This document shows, piece after piece, positions 7,561 to 13,660 of a stretch of DNA of 14,364 nt (position 1 is the stretch's first letter; every line of letters starts with the position of its first letter). The notes beneath the pieces were generated by a model, which searched no databases, was not told the origin of the DNA, and worked only from the letters and a program-made list of their open reading frames with translations. The stretch is from an uncultured Asticcacaulis sp. (lineage in GTDB: Bacteria > Pseudomonadota > Alphaproteobacteria > Caulobacterales > Caulobacteraceae), in the NCBI GenBank assembly GCA_946480125.1, contig CAMLIY010000059.1, positions 1 to 14,364 of the forward strand. Reading direction: 5' to 3'. The position numbers and the translations under genes were made by a program.

Positions 7561-8343
7561 ATGAAAATCTGCCTGCAACTGGCCATCCTGGCGGTATGCC
7601 TGATGTTTCCTTGTGGCGCACGGGCGAGCGCCTGGCCGCAGACAAAAGGCGAGACACAGGTCATTGTCAGTTCGGAAGCGGGCAGCGCCGATTCAGGCTT
7701 TGATATCTCCGGCGACCGTTCGATCACGCTGGATCAGTGGCGGCAAAATAATTTGTCTGTGTTCGTTGATCATGGCCTCACCCGGCGCCTGACCCTCACT
7801 GCCAAGGTTAATTATCGCGACTACACAACGGGAATGGCAAGTTTTTCCGGCCTGAGTTCGATCGAAGCCGGCGGGCGCTGGACACTGAAACGTACGGATA
7901 ATTCCGTTTTCGCCCTGGGGGCAACGGTCGAAGGTTTCGGCAGCGGAAAACGGAACGACTATGACGTGACGGCCAAGGGCGGTACGGATTACGATCTGCG
8001 GGCCTATGCTGGCAAAAGTTTCAAGCTTCTGGGCAGGCCTGCGTTCATGGACCTTCAGGGCGCCCGACACTTGCGTCAGTATGAGGCCAATGAATGGCGT
8101 ATTGACGCGACTCTTGGCATTAAGCCATCACCCAAATGGATGCTTATGGCGCAGGTTTTTGCCGGTCGCACGGACAAGGCAGACTGGGGATACGCAGCCT
8201 GGACCAATACGGAACTAAGTGTTGTCCGCAATTTTGGGCCGCACCGCCAGACCAGTGTGCAACTGGGTCTGCGCCAAACCTTGGCCGGCCGTAATATACC
8301 GGCTGTTCATGCCGTCATAGCCAGTATTTGGAAGACATTTTAA
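7561..8343 (+). CDS. Predicted outer-membrane beta-barrel protein, unknown function
   Basis: This 260-residue protein has a clear signal peptide (hydrophobic 4-18, cleavage likely after ARASA, residue 24). The mature part alternates hydrophobic and polar residues in short strands with aromatic girdles (LTLTAKVNY, FALGATVEGF, WMLMAQVFAGR, TSVQLGLRQTL). It ends in Phe (IWKTF), the usual C-terminal signal for outer-membrane barrel insertion. About 10-12 strands are plausible. I recognise no named family; it resembles conserved hypothetical barrels of alphaproteobacteria. The ribosome site is weak (TTGGGG 6 bases upstream). It follows the NfeD gene after 77 bases with no terminator in between, so it may be read from the SPFH operon. 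It converges on the cytochrome gene with only 9 bases between stops. Confidence 0.8.
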   Translation: MKICLQLAILAVCLMFPCGARASAWPQTKGETQVIVSSEAGSADSGFDISGDRSITLDQWRQNNLSVFVDHGLTRRLTLTAKVNYRDYTTGMASFSGLSSIEAGGRWTLKRTDNSVFALGATVEGFGSGKRNDYDVTAKGGTDYDLRAYAGKSFKLLGRPAFMDLQGARHLRQYEANEWRIDATLGIKPSPKWMLMAQVFAGRTDKADWGYAAWTNTELSVVRNFGPHRQTSVQLGLRQTLAGRNIPAVHAVIASIWKTF

Positions 8344-8352
8344 AGCGGATGG

Positions 8353-8877
8353 CTAAGGCGCGCCTGACGCCGATTCCGAACTTGCGGAGGGGGGCGCGTA
8401 AGGTGTCGTCTCCAGCTTGAGATAAGCGATCAGGTTGTGGCGATCGGTGTCATCCTTGATGCCTTGATAACTCATCTTTGTGCCCTTCACCACGGTTTGC
8501 GGCGCGGCGATATAGGTATCGAGCGTGTCGAAATCCCAGGTCACATTGTGCGCTGTCATGGCTTCGGTGTAGGTGTAGCCGGGCTCGGTGCCCGATTTTC
8601 GGCCGAATAAGCCATAAAGGTGCGGCCCCACCAAATTCATCTTGTCCGGGCCAATGGTATGGCAGGCGCGGCACTTGGTGAACTGTTTTTCACCCGCTGC
8701 CAAGTCGGCGGTATTATAGGGTGCGGGAAAGGTAGCCTGAATAGCGGCTTTTTCGGTATCGGTATAGGTGTGCGGCATCGCCATCACCACATCCGGCGCA
8801 TCGTCATTATCCGCCTTCTGGTTGCAACTGGCCAGCGTCACTCCGGTGATGACAAGTAGAAATATGGTCTTCATCAT
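8353..8877 (-). CDS. Lipoprotein c-type cytochrome (class I)
   Basis: This 174-residue protein has a lipoprotein signal (LASC, lipid-modified Cys18) and an acidic flexible linker. Its cytochrome c domain has haem-binding CRACH at 69-73 and a likely axial Met135 in GTKMSYQGI. The family hallmarks KCRACHTIGP, VGPHLYGLFGRKSG and the C-terminal NLIAYLK helix place it with cytochrome c2/c550-like carriers. It ends in a Ser/Ala/Pro-rich tail. It should be anchored to the periplasmic side of a membrane and shuttle electrons between respiratory complexes. GAGGT lies 8 bases before the first of two ATG codons. A small lipoprotein gene lies 74 bases upstream on the same strand, so the two are probably co-transcribed. 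The partner oxidase or donor is not in the window. Confidence 0.93.
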   Translation of the reverse strand: MMKTIFLLVITGVTLASCNQKADNDDAPDVVMAMPHTYTDTEKAAIQATFPAPYNTADLAAGEKQFTKCRACHTIGPDKMNLVGPHLYGLFGRKSGTEPGYTYTEAMTAHNVTWDFDTLDTYIAAPQTVVKGTKMSYQGIKDDTDRHNLIAYLKLETTPYAPPSASSESASGAP

Positions 8878-8951
8878 CTGAATTTACCTCTATGTAGCGC
8901 TGCCGGTCTATAGCAAACACAGGGGTTTGGCGACGGTAAATAATGCCGCAC

Positions 8952-9098
8952 CTAGCCAGAGGCGCTGCTATCCACCGGAGCCGAAGCCGGCACTTCACTA
9001 GGGGCAGAGTCGCTGGCCTCCTGATTGCAGGCTGTGAGCAGCACCGCCGCGAAAACAGCCAGCATCAGGAAATACCCTGAGTGTTTATGGGCTGACAT
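8952..9098 (-). CDS. Small lipoprotein upstream of cytochrome c
   Basis: This short gene encodes 48 residues. The ATG at 9098 has AAGGAG 8 bases upstream, the best ribosome site in the neighbourhood. The product has an N-terminal hydrophobic segment (residues 9-22) and lipobox LTAC with Cys24, followed by NQEASDSAP and a Ser/Ala/Pro-rich tail to residue 48. The mature part is only 25 residues with no folded domain. Both ends resemble the cytochrome encoded next to it: CNQEA against CNQKA after the lipobox, and SSASG against SASGAP at the C-terminus. That suggests a common origin or a shared anchoring style. Function is unknown; a membrane-attached accessory of the cytochrome is a guess. I consider it real because of the ribosome site and the intact lipobox. 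Confidence 0.75.
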   Translation of the reverse strand: MSAHKHSGYFLMLAVFAAVLLTACNQEASDSAPSEVPASAPVDSSASG

Positions 9099-9175
9099 GC
9101 AAGAAACTCCTTTGAGAAGAATGGTCTGTCACGCGTTTTTGCCGGGCCTTGCACAGGTTGTAAATCTACATCGCT

Positions 9176-9189
9176 CCTGATGCATCAGG
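9176..9189. promoter_or_regulatory. Perfect 14-base palindrome, candidate operator
   Basis: CCTGATGCATCAGG reads the same on both strands. It lies 77 bases upstream of the small lipoprotein start (minus strand) and 178 bases upstream of the response-regulator start (plus strand), in the 269-base divergent spacer 9099-9367. It has the form of a dimeric repressor or activator site. I do not recognise the regulator; it is not an FNR box. Confidence 0.45.
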
Positions 9190-9367
9190 CAAATTGCATT
9201 GGCTCACAAATCCCGCGAACTGTGGCAAAACCTCATCAATCCACTTTGTCGGCATTGGGGATTGACCAAGCCTTAAGACATTCGCCATTAGGCTGCATTC
9301 AGGCGGCATCTACAGGGTCATGATGTGTCTTGAATGGTATGATTTCTGAAGTGACTTGAGGGGTAAA

Positions 9368-9832
9368 ATGGCCACTGATCATCCTGTGTTTGAAAATCTG
9401 GCTAATGTGCTGCTGATTGACGATCGCAAAGCCGATATCGAACTGGCGCGCGTATTCCTGCAAATTCGCGACAAGATGCGGTTTAATCTGATCGTCGCCA
9501 ATGGCGCCAGGGAAGCCTTGGACACGCTGAAGCGGGCTGTTGAGCGCGGTGAGGTGATCGACCTGCTTTTGCTGGATATCAACATGCCTGGGATGGATGG
9601 GTTCGAACTGCTTGAAGCGGTGCGTAAAGATCCCGCGCTCCGCCATATCGCCGTAGTAATGTGTACGGGATCCACCTATGATCAGGATCAGGCGCGCGCC
9701 CTGGCCCTGGGAGCGGCCGGATATATGGTCAAACCAGCGTCTTTGGCGCAGCTCAGGCCGATGATTTCTGAGATTCCGGCCCTGACAATAAAGGACGAAG
9801 ACGAAGGTGTCAGGTTAATGCGGGCCGCCTGA
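9368..9832 (+). CDS. Single-domain response regulator (CheY/Rcp1-like receiver)
   Basis: This 154-residue protein consists of one receiver domain with all key residues: D18/D19 (LLIDDRKAD), phosphorylated D70 (LLLLDINMPGMDG), T100 (VMCTGS) and K122 (MVKPAS). The loop between helix 2 and strand 3 is extended (RAVERGEVID), as in Rcp1-type receivers that partner with bacteriophytochrome-like or other histidine kinases. There is no output domain, so it should act by protein-protein contact or as a phosphorelay intermediate. The ATG at 9368 has GAGGGG 4 bases upstream; the in-frame TTG at 9356 lies upstream of that site and is not used. No kinase is adjacent. It is unlike the tandem-receiver protein at the left edge because its catalytic set is complete. 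Confidence 0.92.
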   Translation: MATDHPVFENLANVLLIDDRKADIELARVFLQIRDKMRFNLIVANGAREALDTLKRAVERGEVIDLLLLDINMPGMDGFELLEAVRKDPALRHIAVVMCTGSTYDQDQARALALGAAGYMVKPASLAQLRPMISEIPALTIKDEDEGVRLMRAA

Positions 9833-9870
9833 CCGGGCTTATGACATCCTTATGTTTGCGGGTGTGTTAG

Positions 9871-9897
9871 GCCATGTAATTTCACGGCCAACATGGC
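9871..9897. promoter_or_regulatory. Inverted repeat upstream of the copper-binding protein
   Basis: GCCATGT (9871-9877) and ACATGGC (9891-9897) are perfect 7-base arms, 20 bases centre to centre, about two helical turns apart. They lie 42-68 bases before the start at 9939. The right arm overlaps a poor match to a Caulobacter-type -10 (GCTAATAC, 9896-9903). It could be an operator for metal-responsive control; I cannot name the regulator. Confidence 0.35.
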
Positions 9898-9938
9898 TAA
9901 TACGGCATCGCTTTTCCTAGAAAACCAAGGAGCATGCC

Positions 9939-10307
9939 ATGCGAACGCATCCCGAAGACGTCAAGGTCTGCATTGAGCTGTGCTGGCAATGCCGCGATAC
10001 CTGTCAGGAAACCTTTTATAATCACTGTCTTGATCAGGGTGGGGCGCATGTGGCGCATGACCACTCCGTATTAATGAATGACTGTATTCAGGCGTGCCAG
10101 ACCGCCGCCGACTTCATGGTGCGCGGTTCTGGCCATCATGCCGCCGAATGCGCGGCTTGCGCCGAGGTTTGCGAAGCTTGCGCTGTATCGTGTGATGCTT
10201 TTGATTGCGATGAAATGAAGGCATGCGCCGCTATCTGCCGCCGCTGCGCCGAGTCCTGCCGCAATATGAACAAGATGTCGCATGAGCCCTCCATGGCCGC
10301 GGAATGA
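9939..10307 (+). CDS. Cysteine-rich four-helix bundle copper-binding protein (DUF326/Csp3-like)
   Basis: This 122-residue protein has 17 cysteines (11, 15, 18, 22, 30, 49, 53, 71, 74, 78, 81, 85, 90, 96, 100, 103, 107). They are arranged as CxxxC and CxxC steps along predicted helices, plus several His. This is the pattern of DUF326/Csp copper-storage proteins, in which cysteines line the core of a four-helix bundle and hold many Cu(I) ions. There is no signal peptide or Tat motif, so it resembles the cytosolic Csp3 branch rather than exported Csp1. AAGGAG lies 6 bases before the ATG. Its stop codon overlaps the start of the next gene (ATGA), indicating translational coupling to a quinoprotein-type dehydrogenase. 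The copper role follows from the family and is not directly shown. Confidence 0.9.
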   Translation: MRTHPEDVKVCIELCWQCRDTCQETFYNHCLDQGGAHVAHDHSVLMNDCIQACQTAADFMVRGSGHHAAECAACAEVCEACAVSCDAFDCDEMKACAAICRRCAESCRNMNKMSHEPSMAAE

Positions 10308-11614
10308 AATACGTCACCGCAAGTCTTCTGGTAATGGGCCTGACCTTGTCGGGCTGTGGAGAAACCGCAAAATTGCCCCTTAGCGCCGGCATTGGCCCAA
10401 GTCCGCAATTGCCGACACCGCATAAAACCCTGTTTCCAACGGTCAAAATCGCCGATGCCATAGGGTGGCCTTCAGGTGTAAAGCCTGTGGCCGCGCCCGG
10501 CCTTGCCGTCTCAGCCTATGCCGCTGGCCTCGATCATCCGCGCTGGCTTTATGTTTTGCCCAATGGTGACACCCTCGTGGCTGAAACCAATGCGCCGCCG
10601 AAGCCCGAAGACGCAAAGGGCATCAAAGGCTTTTTCATGAAACTGATCATGAAAAAGGCAGGCGCCGGTCCCAAAAGCCCCGATCGCATTACCCTGCTGC
10701 GTGATGCCGATGGTGATGGTGTTGCCGAGACGCATACCGTTCTGCTCAAAGGGCTCAACTCACCGTTTGGCATGGCCCTTATTGGTGACAGACTGTATAT
10801 CGCCGATACCGATGCCATTCTGGCATTTCCGTATCATGCAGGCGACACATCGATCAGCACGCCGGGCGTCAAGGTGACAGACCTGCCCGCCGGTACGATC
10901 AACCACCACTGGACCAAGAATATAATCGCCAGTCCAGATGGCACAAAGCTTTATGCCACGGTGGGGTCTAACAGTAATGCGGCTGAAAACGGTATTGCCG
11001 CGGAAACGGAACGCGCAAATATCCTCGAAATAGACCTGAAAACGGGTGCAAAACGCATTTTCGCCGGCGGTTTGCGCAATCCGAACGGTATGGACTGGCA
11101 GCCACAGTCCGGCGCCTTGTGGACCGTTGTTAACGAACGCGACGAAATCGGCAGCGATCTGGTGCCCGATTACATGACGTCCGTAAAGGATGGGGCTTTC
11201 TATGGCTGGCCATATAGCTATTACGGCCAGAACATCGACATCCGGGTGAAGCCGCAAAATCCCCAAAAAGTGGCCAGCGCCATCAAGCCGGATTATGCGC
11301 TAGGGCCTCATACAGCCTCACTGGGCCTGACCTTCTATACCGGCACCCTGTTTCCGGCTCGCTATAGTGGCGGTGCTTTTGTGGGTCAGCATGGCTCCTG
11401 GAATCGCAATCCGCCCAGCGGCTATGATGTTATCTTCGTGCCCTTCGCTAAGGGTATGCCGGCAGGCGCACCGGAAAAAATTCTCACCGGCTTTCTTGAC
11501 AAGGATGGCAAGGCGATGGGACGGCCGGTAGGTGTTGCGGTTGATGGCAAGGGCGCCGTGCTGGTCGCCGACGATGTGGGGAATGTGGTGTGGCGCGTGA
11601 CGCCACAGCCGTAG
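10304..11614 (+). CDS. PQQ-type aldose/sorbosone dehydrogenase lipoprotein (six-bladed propeller)
   Basis: This 436-residue protein has lipobox LSGC (Cys18), so it is expected to be membrane-anchored on the periplasmic side. The rest matches the soluble-glucose-dehydrogenase/L-sorbosone dehydrogenase family. Visible motifs are a DxDxDG calcium-type loop (134-139), H201/H202 in [17 protein letters not shown] with R258/N259, [21 protein letters not shown] (361-368) and [12 protein letters not shown] near the end. In family members PQQ and calcium bind in the propeller, and a sugar aldehyde or aldose is oxidised with electrons passed to an acceptor. The substrate cannot be named; some relatives have other or unknown roles. 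The start overlaps the stop of the copper-binding protein gene by four bases, and no separate strong ribosome site is seen. Its stop lies 5 bases from the end of the convergent 86-residue gene. Confidence 0.9.
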   Translation: MKYVTASLLVMGLTLSGCGETAKLPLSAGIGPSPQLPTPHKTLFPTVKIADAIGWPSGVKPVAAPGLAVSAYAAGLDHPRWLYVLPNGDTLVAETNAPPKPEDAKGIKGFFMKLIMKKAGAGPKSPDRITLLRDADGDGVAETHTVLLKGLNSPFGMALIGDRLYIADTDAILAFPYHAGDTSISTPGVKVTDLPAGTINHHWTKNIIASPDGTKLYATVGSNSNAAENGIAAETERANILEIDLKTGAKRIFAGGLRNPNGMDWQPQSGALWTVVNERDEIGSDLVPDYMTSVKDGAFYGWPYSYYGQNIDIRVKPQNPQKVASAIKPDYALGPHTASLGLTFYTGTLFPARYSGGAFVGQHGSWNRNPPSGYDVIFVPFAKGMPAGAPEKILTGFLDKDGKAMGRPVGVAVDGKGAVLVADDVGNVVWRVTPQP

Positions 11615-11619
11615 AAAAT

Positions 11620-11880
11620 CTAAGACCGGCGATAGGCCTGGTCGGTATCCTGGTTATCAGCATTGAGACGTTCTTCAGATCCGTCAACATAGAGGTTGAT
11701 CGCTCCATCGGCGGCCGTTTCAACACGATTGACTACAGCAGGGCCGCCAAAACGGTCGCGCATGTTCTCGTCATGGATGCGATGTTCGGGTTGCGGCGTG
11801 TCCTGGAAGCGGAAGTCATTCGACAGGTAGATTTCTTCGCCGGTGTTGTTGTCGAAGATGTGATAAACGGTATCAGACAT
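11620..11880 (-). CDS. Small acidic protein of unknown function
   Basis: This gene encodes 86 residues with no Cys, no signal peptide and no membrane segment. AAGGAG lies 7 bases before the ATG. The first half looks like short beta strands (VYHIFDNNTGEEIYLSNDF) and the second contains INLYVDGS, followed by a polar tail rich in Asp, Asn and Gln. I do not recognise a family. It lies 87 bases downstream of the serine-hydrolase gene on the same strand, so it may share that transcript, although its strong ribosome site allows independent expression. Its 3' end almost touches the convergent dehydrogenase gene. The ribosome site and full-length frame argue that it is real. Confidence 0.75.
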   Translation of the reverse strand: MSDTVYHIFDNNTGEEIYLSNDFRFQDTPQPEHRIHDENMRDRFGGPAVVNRVETAADGAINLYVDGSEERLNADNQDTDQAYRRS

Positions 11881-11967
11881 GGGTGTGCTCCTTGATTAAC
11901 TGAACACTGCCACACCTTACCGTAAAAATGGGATACGGAAACATAGCCTGACGTTGCGCCCAGATAA

Positions 11968-13212
11968 TCAGGCAAGACCCAGATAGTCTATTCCCAGACG
12001 ACTCGCCTCGGTTTTCAAACCTTTTTGTGCGGCCGCAAAACCAGGCGCGCCGCCGCCGTCGCTGTTATATAAAATAGCCACGGTCAGTTTGCTGTCGGTA
12101 AAGCTGCGCAGATGGCCGGTAAAGCCGTTGATGCGCCCCCCATGCGCCGCGAGTTTTAAATTCTTCATCGTACCCAGGCCCTGACCCAGGCCATATTCAA
12201 GCGGATCAGGTCCCTGGCGCTCGTAGGCGGGTTTGCCGTTCTTCAGAAGGGTTGGCGTTAGCATGGCCTGAAGACTTTCGGGCTTCAACACCTTGCCGTC
12301 CAACAAGGCGCAATGCCACAGGCAAAGGTCTTCCGTCGTCGAACGGATGGCGCCGGCGCCGCCGGCGAAGCTTGGCGAAATCGGCAGGGCGAGATCATAT
12401 TTGGTTGGCGCGCGGAAATTTGGACGGTAGCCATTGCAGATGGCGCTGGTGGTGCAGGTCTTGTCGATATTGGTCTGGGTCAGGCCGGCCGGCATGAACA
12501 GATGCTGGCTGCTGAAATCGGCGAAAGCCATGCCGGATAATTTTTCGACAACAATGCCGAGCAGGGCGAAAGCGCTATTGCTGTAGAGCCAGGTCGCGCC
12601 GGGCTGGGCGCGGTAAAGCGGCTGGCGGGCAATAATGATCTTGATAAGCTCGTCAGAGGTATAATCGCGCGTTTGCGCCTCGGTCAGGATGCTGCTCGCC
12701 TGTCCGTTGATATAGTCGCCCATGCCGGACGTATGGCTAAGAAGCTGGCGTAGCGTGATATTGTCTGCGCGCGGCACGGCGGGCAGAAATTTTGACAGCG
12801 GATCATCAAGCGTCAGCAGGCCCCCTTCCGCAAGCAACAGGATCGCCGCGGCGGTGAACTGCTTGGTGATGGAGGCAACGCGAAATCCGGTCTGCGGCGT
12901 GGCGGCGGCATTGGCTTCAATATTTGCCAGTCCGAAGCCTTTTGAATACAGCAGTTTACCGGCGGCCATAACGCTCAGGCTGAGGCCAGGCGTGAGCTTC
13001 CGATCGACCATCGACTGACCAAGCGCTGTAAGGGTAGGCCAGTCAAACAGAGGCGGGCCAAGTGTTTTCTTGGGAGCAGGGGCCGGCGGCGCAGCCTTCT
13101 CAACCGTTCGGATCAGAGATGGCGCCGCTGCGTTACCCGCCAGGGCAGCCAGCATAAGTCCGAGGGTTGAGCGCCGGGTCAGAATGGCCGGATTTTCATG
13201 CGTTGCGGTCAT
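11968..13212 (-). CDS. Exported serine hydrolase, beta-lactamase class C family
   Basis: This 414-residue protein has an N-terminal signal region with twin arginines (TRRSTLGLMLAALAG, residues 12-26), so Tat export is likely. A Pro/Ala-rich linker leads into the beta-lactamase/DD-peptidase fold. The catalytic elements are S114-x-x-K117 (VASITKQF), Y210-S-N212 (YSN) and H357-G-G359, which takes the place of the KTG box. GxGDYI and HTSGM around 160-166 are family-typical. These proteins include DD-peptidases, esterases and class C-like enzymes; HGG rather than KTG suggests a peptidase or esterase, and no antibiotic resistance should be assumed. No clear ribosome site precedes the ATG at 13212, so the exact start is less certain. 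The gene is divergent from the flagellin gene, with 448 bases between the starts. Confidence 0.9.
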   Translation of the reverse strand: MTATHENPAILTRRSTLGLMLAALAGNAAAPSLIRTVEKAAPPAPAPKKTLGPPLFDWPTLTALGQSMVDRKLTPGLSLSVMAAGKLLYSKGFGLANIEANAAATPQTGFRVASITKQFTAAAILLLAEGGLLTLDDPLSKFLPAVPRADNITLRQLLSHTSGMGDYINGQASSILTEAQTRDYTSDELIKIIIARQPLYRAQPGATWLYSNSAFALLGIVVEKLSGMAFADFSSQHLFMPAGLTQTNIDKTCTTSAICNGYRPNFRAPTKYDLALPISPSFAGGAGAIRSTTEDLCLWHCALLDGKVLKPESLQAMLTPTLLKNGKPAYERQGPDPLEYGLGQGLGTMKNLKLAAHGGRINGFTGHLRSFTDSKLTVAILYNSDGGGAPGFAAAQKGLKTEASRLGIDYLGLA

Positions 13213-13441
13213 AAGCTTACAAACCAGTATATGCCCCCGCGCGCACCGCCGTACTGCGCTCAGGGTCGTAAAAAATCGATAGCGAATCTCGCCATTATTT
13301 GTCGGGAAAGACTAGGCTAATTGGTAAAAGGTTTCAAAATCGTTTTGGTAAATAAAATTTTTAGCCGGTCATATTTCCGTGTGCCGTCGCCACAGGGCTC
13401 GCAGGAATGAAGGCGGTATGACTAACAGCCGGTTAAAATTG

Positions 13442-13476
13442 CCGCCCGGCGGTAATTCCCGGAAGCTTTTGCCGGG
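13442..13476 (+). promoter_or_regulatory. Candidate flagellar enhancer (FlbD/ftr-like) dyads
   Basis: Two GC-rich dyads sit side by side: CCGCCCGGCGG (13442-13452), and CCCGG (13458-13462) with CCGGG (13472-13476). They lie roughly 120-150 bases upstream of the predicted flagellin transcription start. Caulobacter sigma-54 flagellar promoters use FlbD-bound ftr enhancers at about this distance. The dyads are seen; FlbD binding is inferred from position and GGC-rich composition only. Confidence 0.35.
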
Positions 13477-13530
13477 GCGCCAATATCTGCATTGTGATTC
13501 GTGTGGCTTCAAATGAATAATATCGTTATG

Positions 13531-13543
13531 ATTCAATGGGTTA
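13531..13543 (+). promoter_or_regulatory. IHF-like site between enhancer and promoter
   Basis: ATTCAATGGGTTA differs from the IHF consensus WATCAANNNNTTR at one position. It lies in an AT-rich stretch between the candidate enhancer and the -24/-12 promoter, the usual place for IHF bending at sigma-54 flagellar promoters. Confidence 0.4.
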
Positions 13544-13568
13544 AATTAATTTTTTAGGCCTTCCTGCG

Positions 13569-13584
13569 TGGCCCTTGGCTTGCT
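13569..13584 (+). promoter_or_regulatory. Sigma-54 (-24/-12) promoter of flagellin
   Basis: TGGCCCTTGGCTTGCT has GG and GC exactly 10 bases apart and TTGC at -12, matching the sigma-54 consensus TGGCAC-N5-TTGC with one change in the -24 box. Transcription should start near 13595, leaving a leader of about 66 bases before the ATG at 13661. Late flagellin genes in Caulobacter use this promoter class. Confidence 0.82.
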
Positions 13585-13595
13585 CTGTGCAGTCC

Positions 13596-13624
13596 CAGCT
13601 AAAATAGCTGTGCGGCAAAAGCCG
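13596..13624 (+). promoter_or_regulatory. Two tandem hairpins in the flagellin mRNA leader
   Basis: CAGCTA (13596-13601) and TAGCTG (13605-13610) form a perfect six-pair hairpin at the predicted 5' end. CGGC (13613-13616) and GCCG (13621-13624) form a second hairpin around AAAA. In Caulobacter the fljK leader is the target of FlbT, which controls mRNA stability; these hairpins are candidates for that kind of control or for 5'-end protection. Confidence 0.5.
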
Positions 13625-13660
13625 TTTAAATCCCCCCGACCAGAATGGAAAGGACCTCCG

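Larger units (their letters stand above)
13213..13660. other. Intergenic regulatory region between serine hydrolase and flagellin
   Basis: No convincing gene is present in these 448 bases on either strand. The stretch is AT-rich near 13320-13370 and again near 13500-13555. It contains the candidate flagellin enhancer, an IHF-like site, the sigma-54 promoter and the structured leader listed separately. The promoter of the serine hydrolase must lie at its left end, but I see no recognisable -35/-10 pair there. Confidence 0.7.

Noticed and set aside
11946..11973. Inverted repeat GCCTGA/TCAGGC at the end of the serine hydrolase gene
   Set aside because: The 16-base loop, the lack of a T run and the overlap with the stop codon make it a poor terminator.
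11968..13212. Antibiotic resistance beta-lactamase
   Set aside because: The fold family is right, but HGG replaces KTG and the sequence fits the broad esterase/peptidase branch; resistance cannot be claimed.
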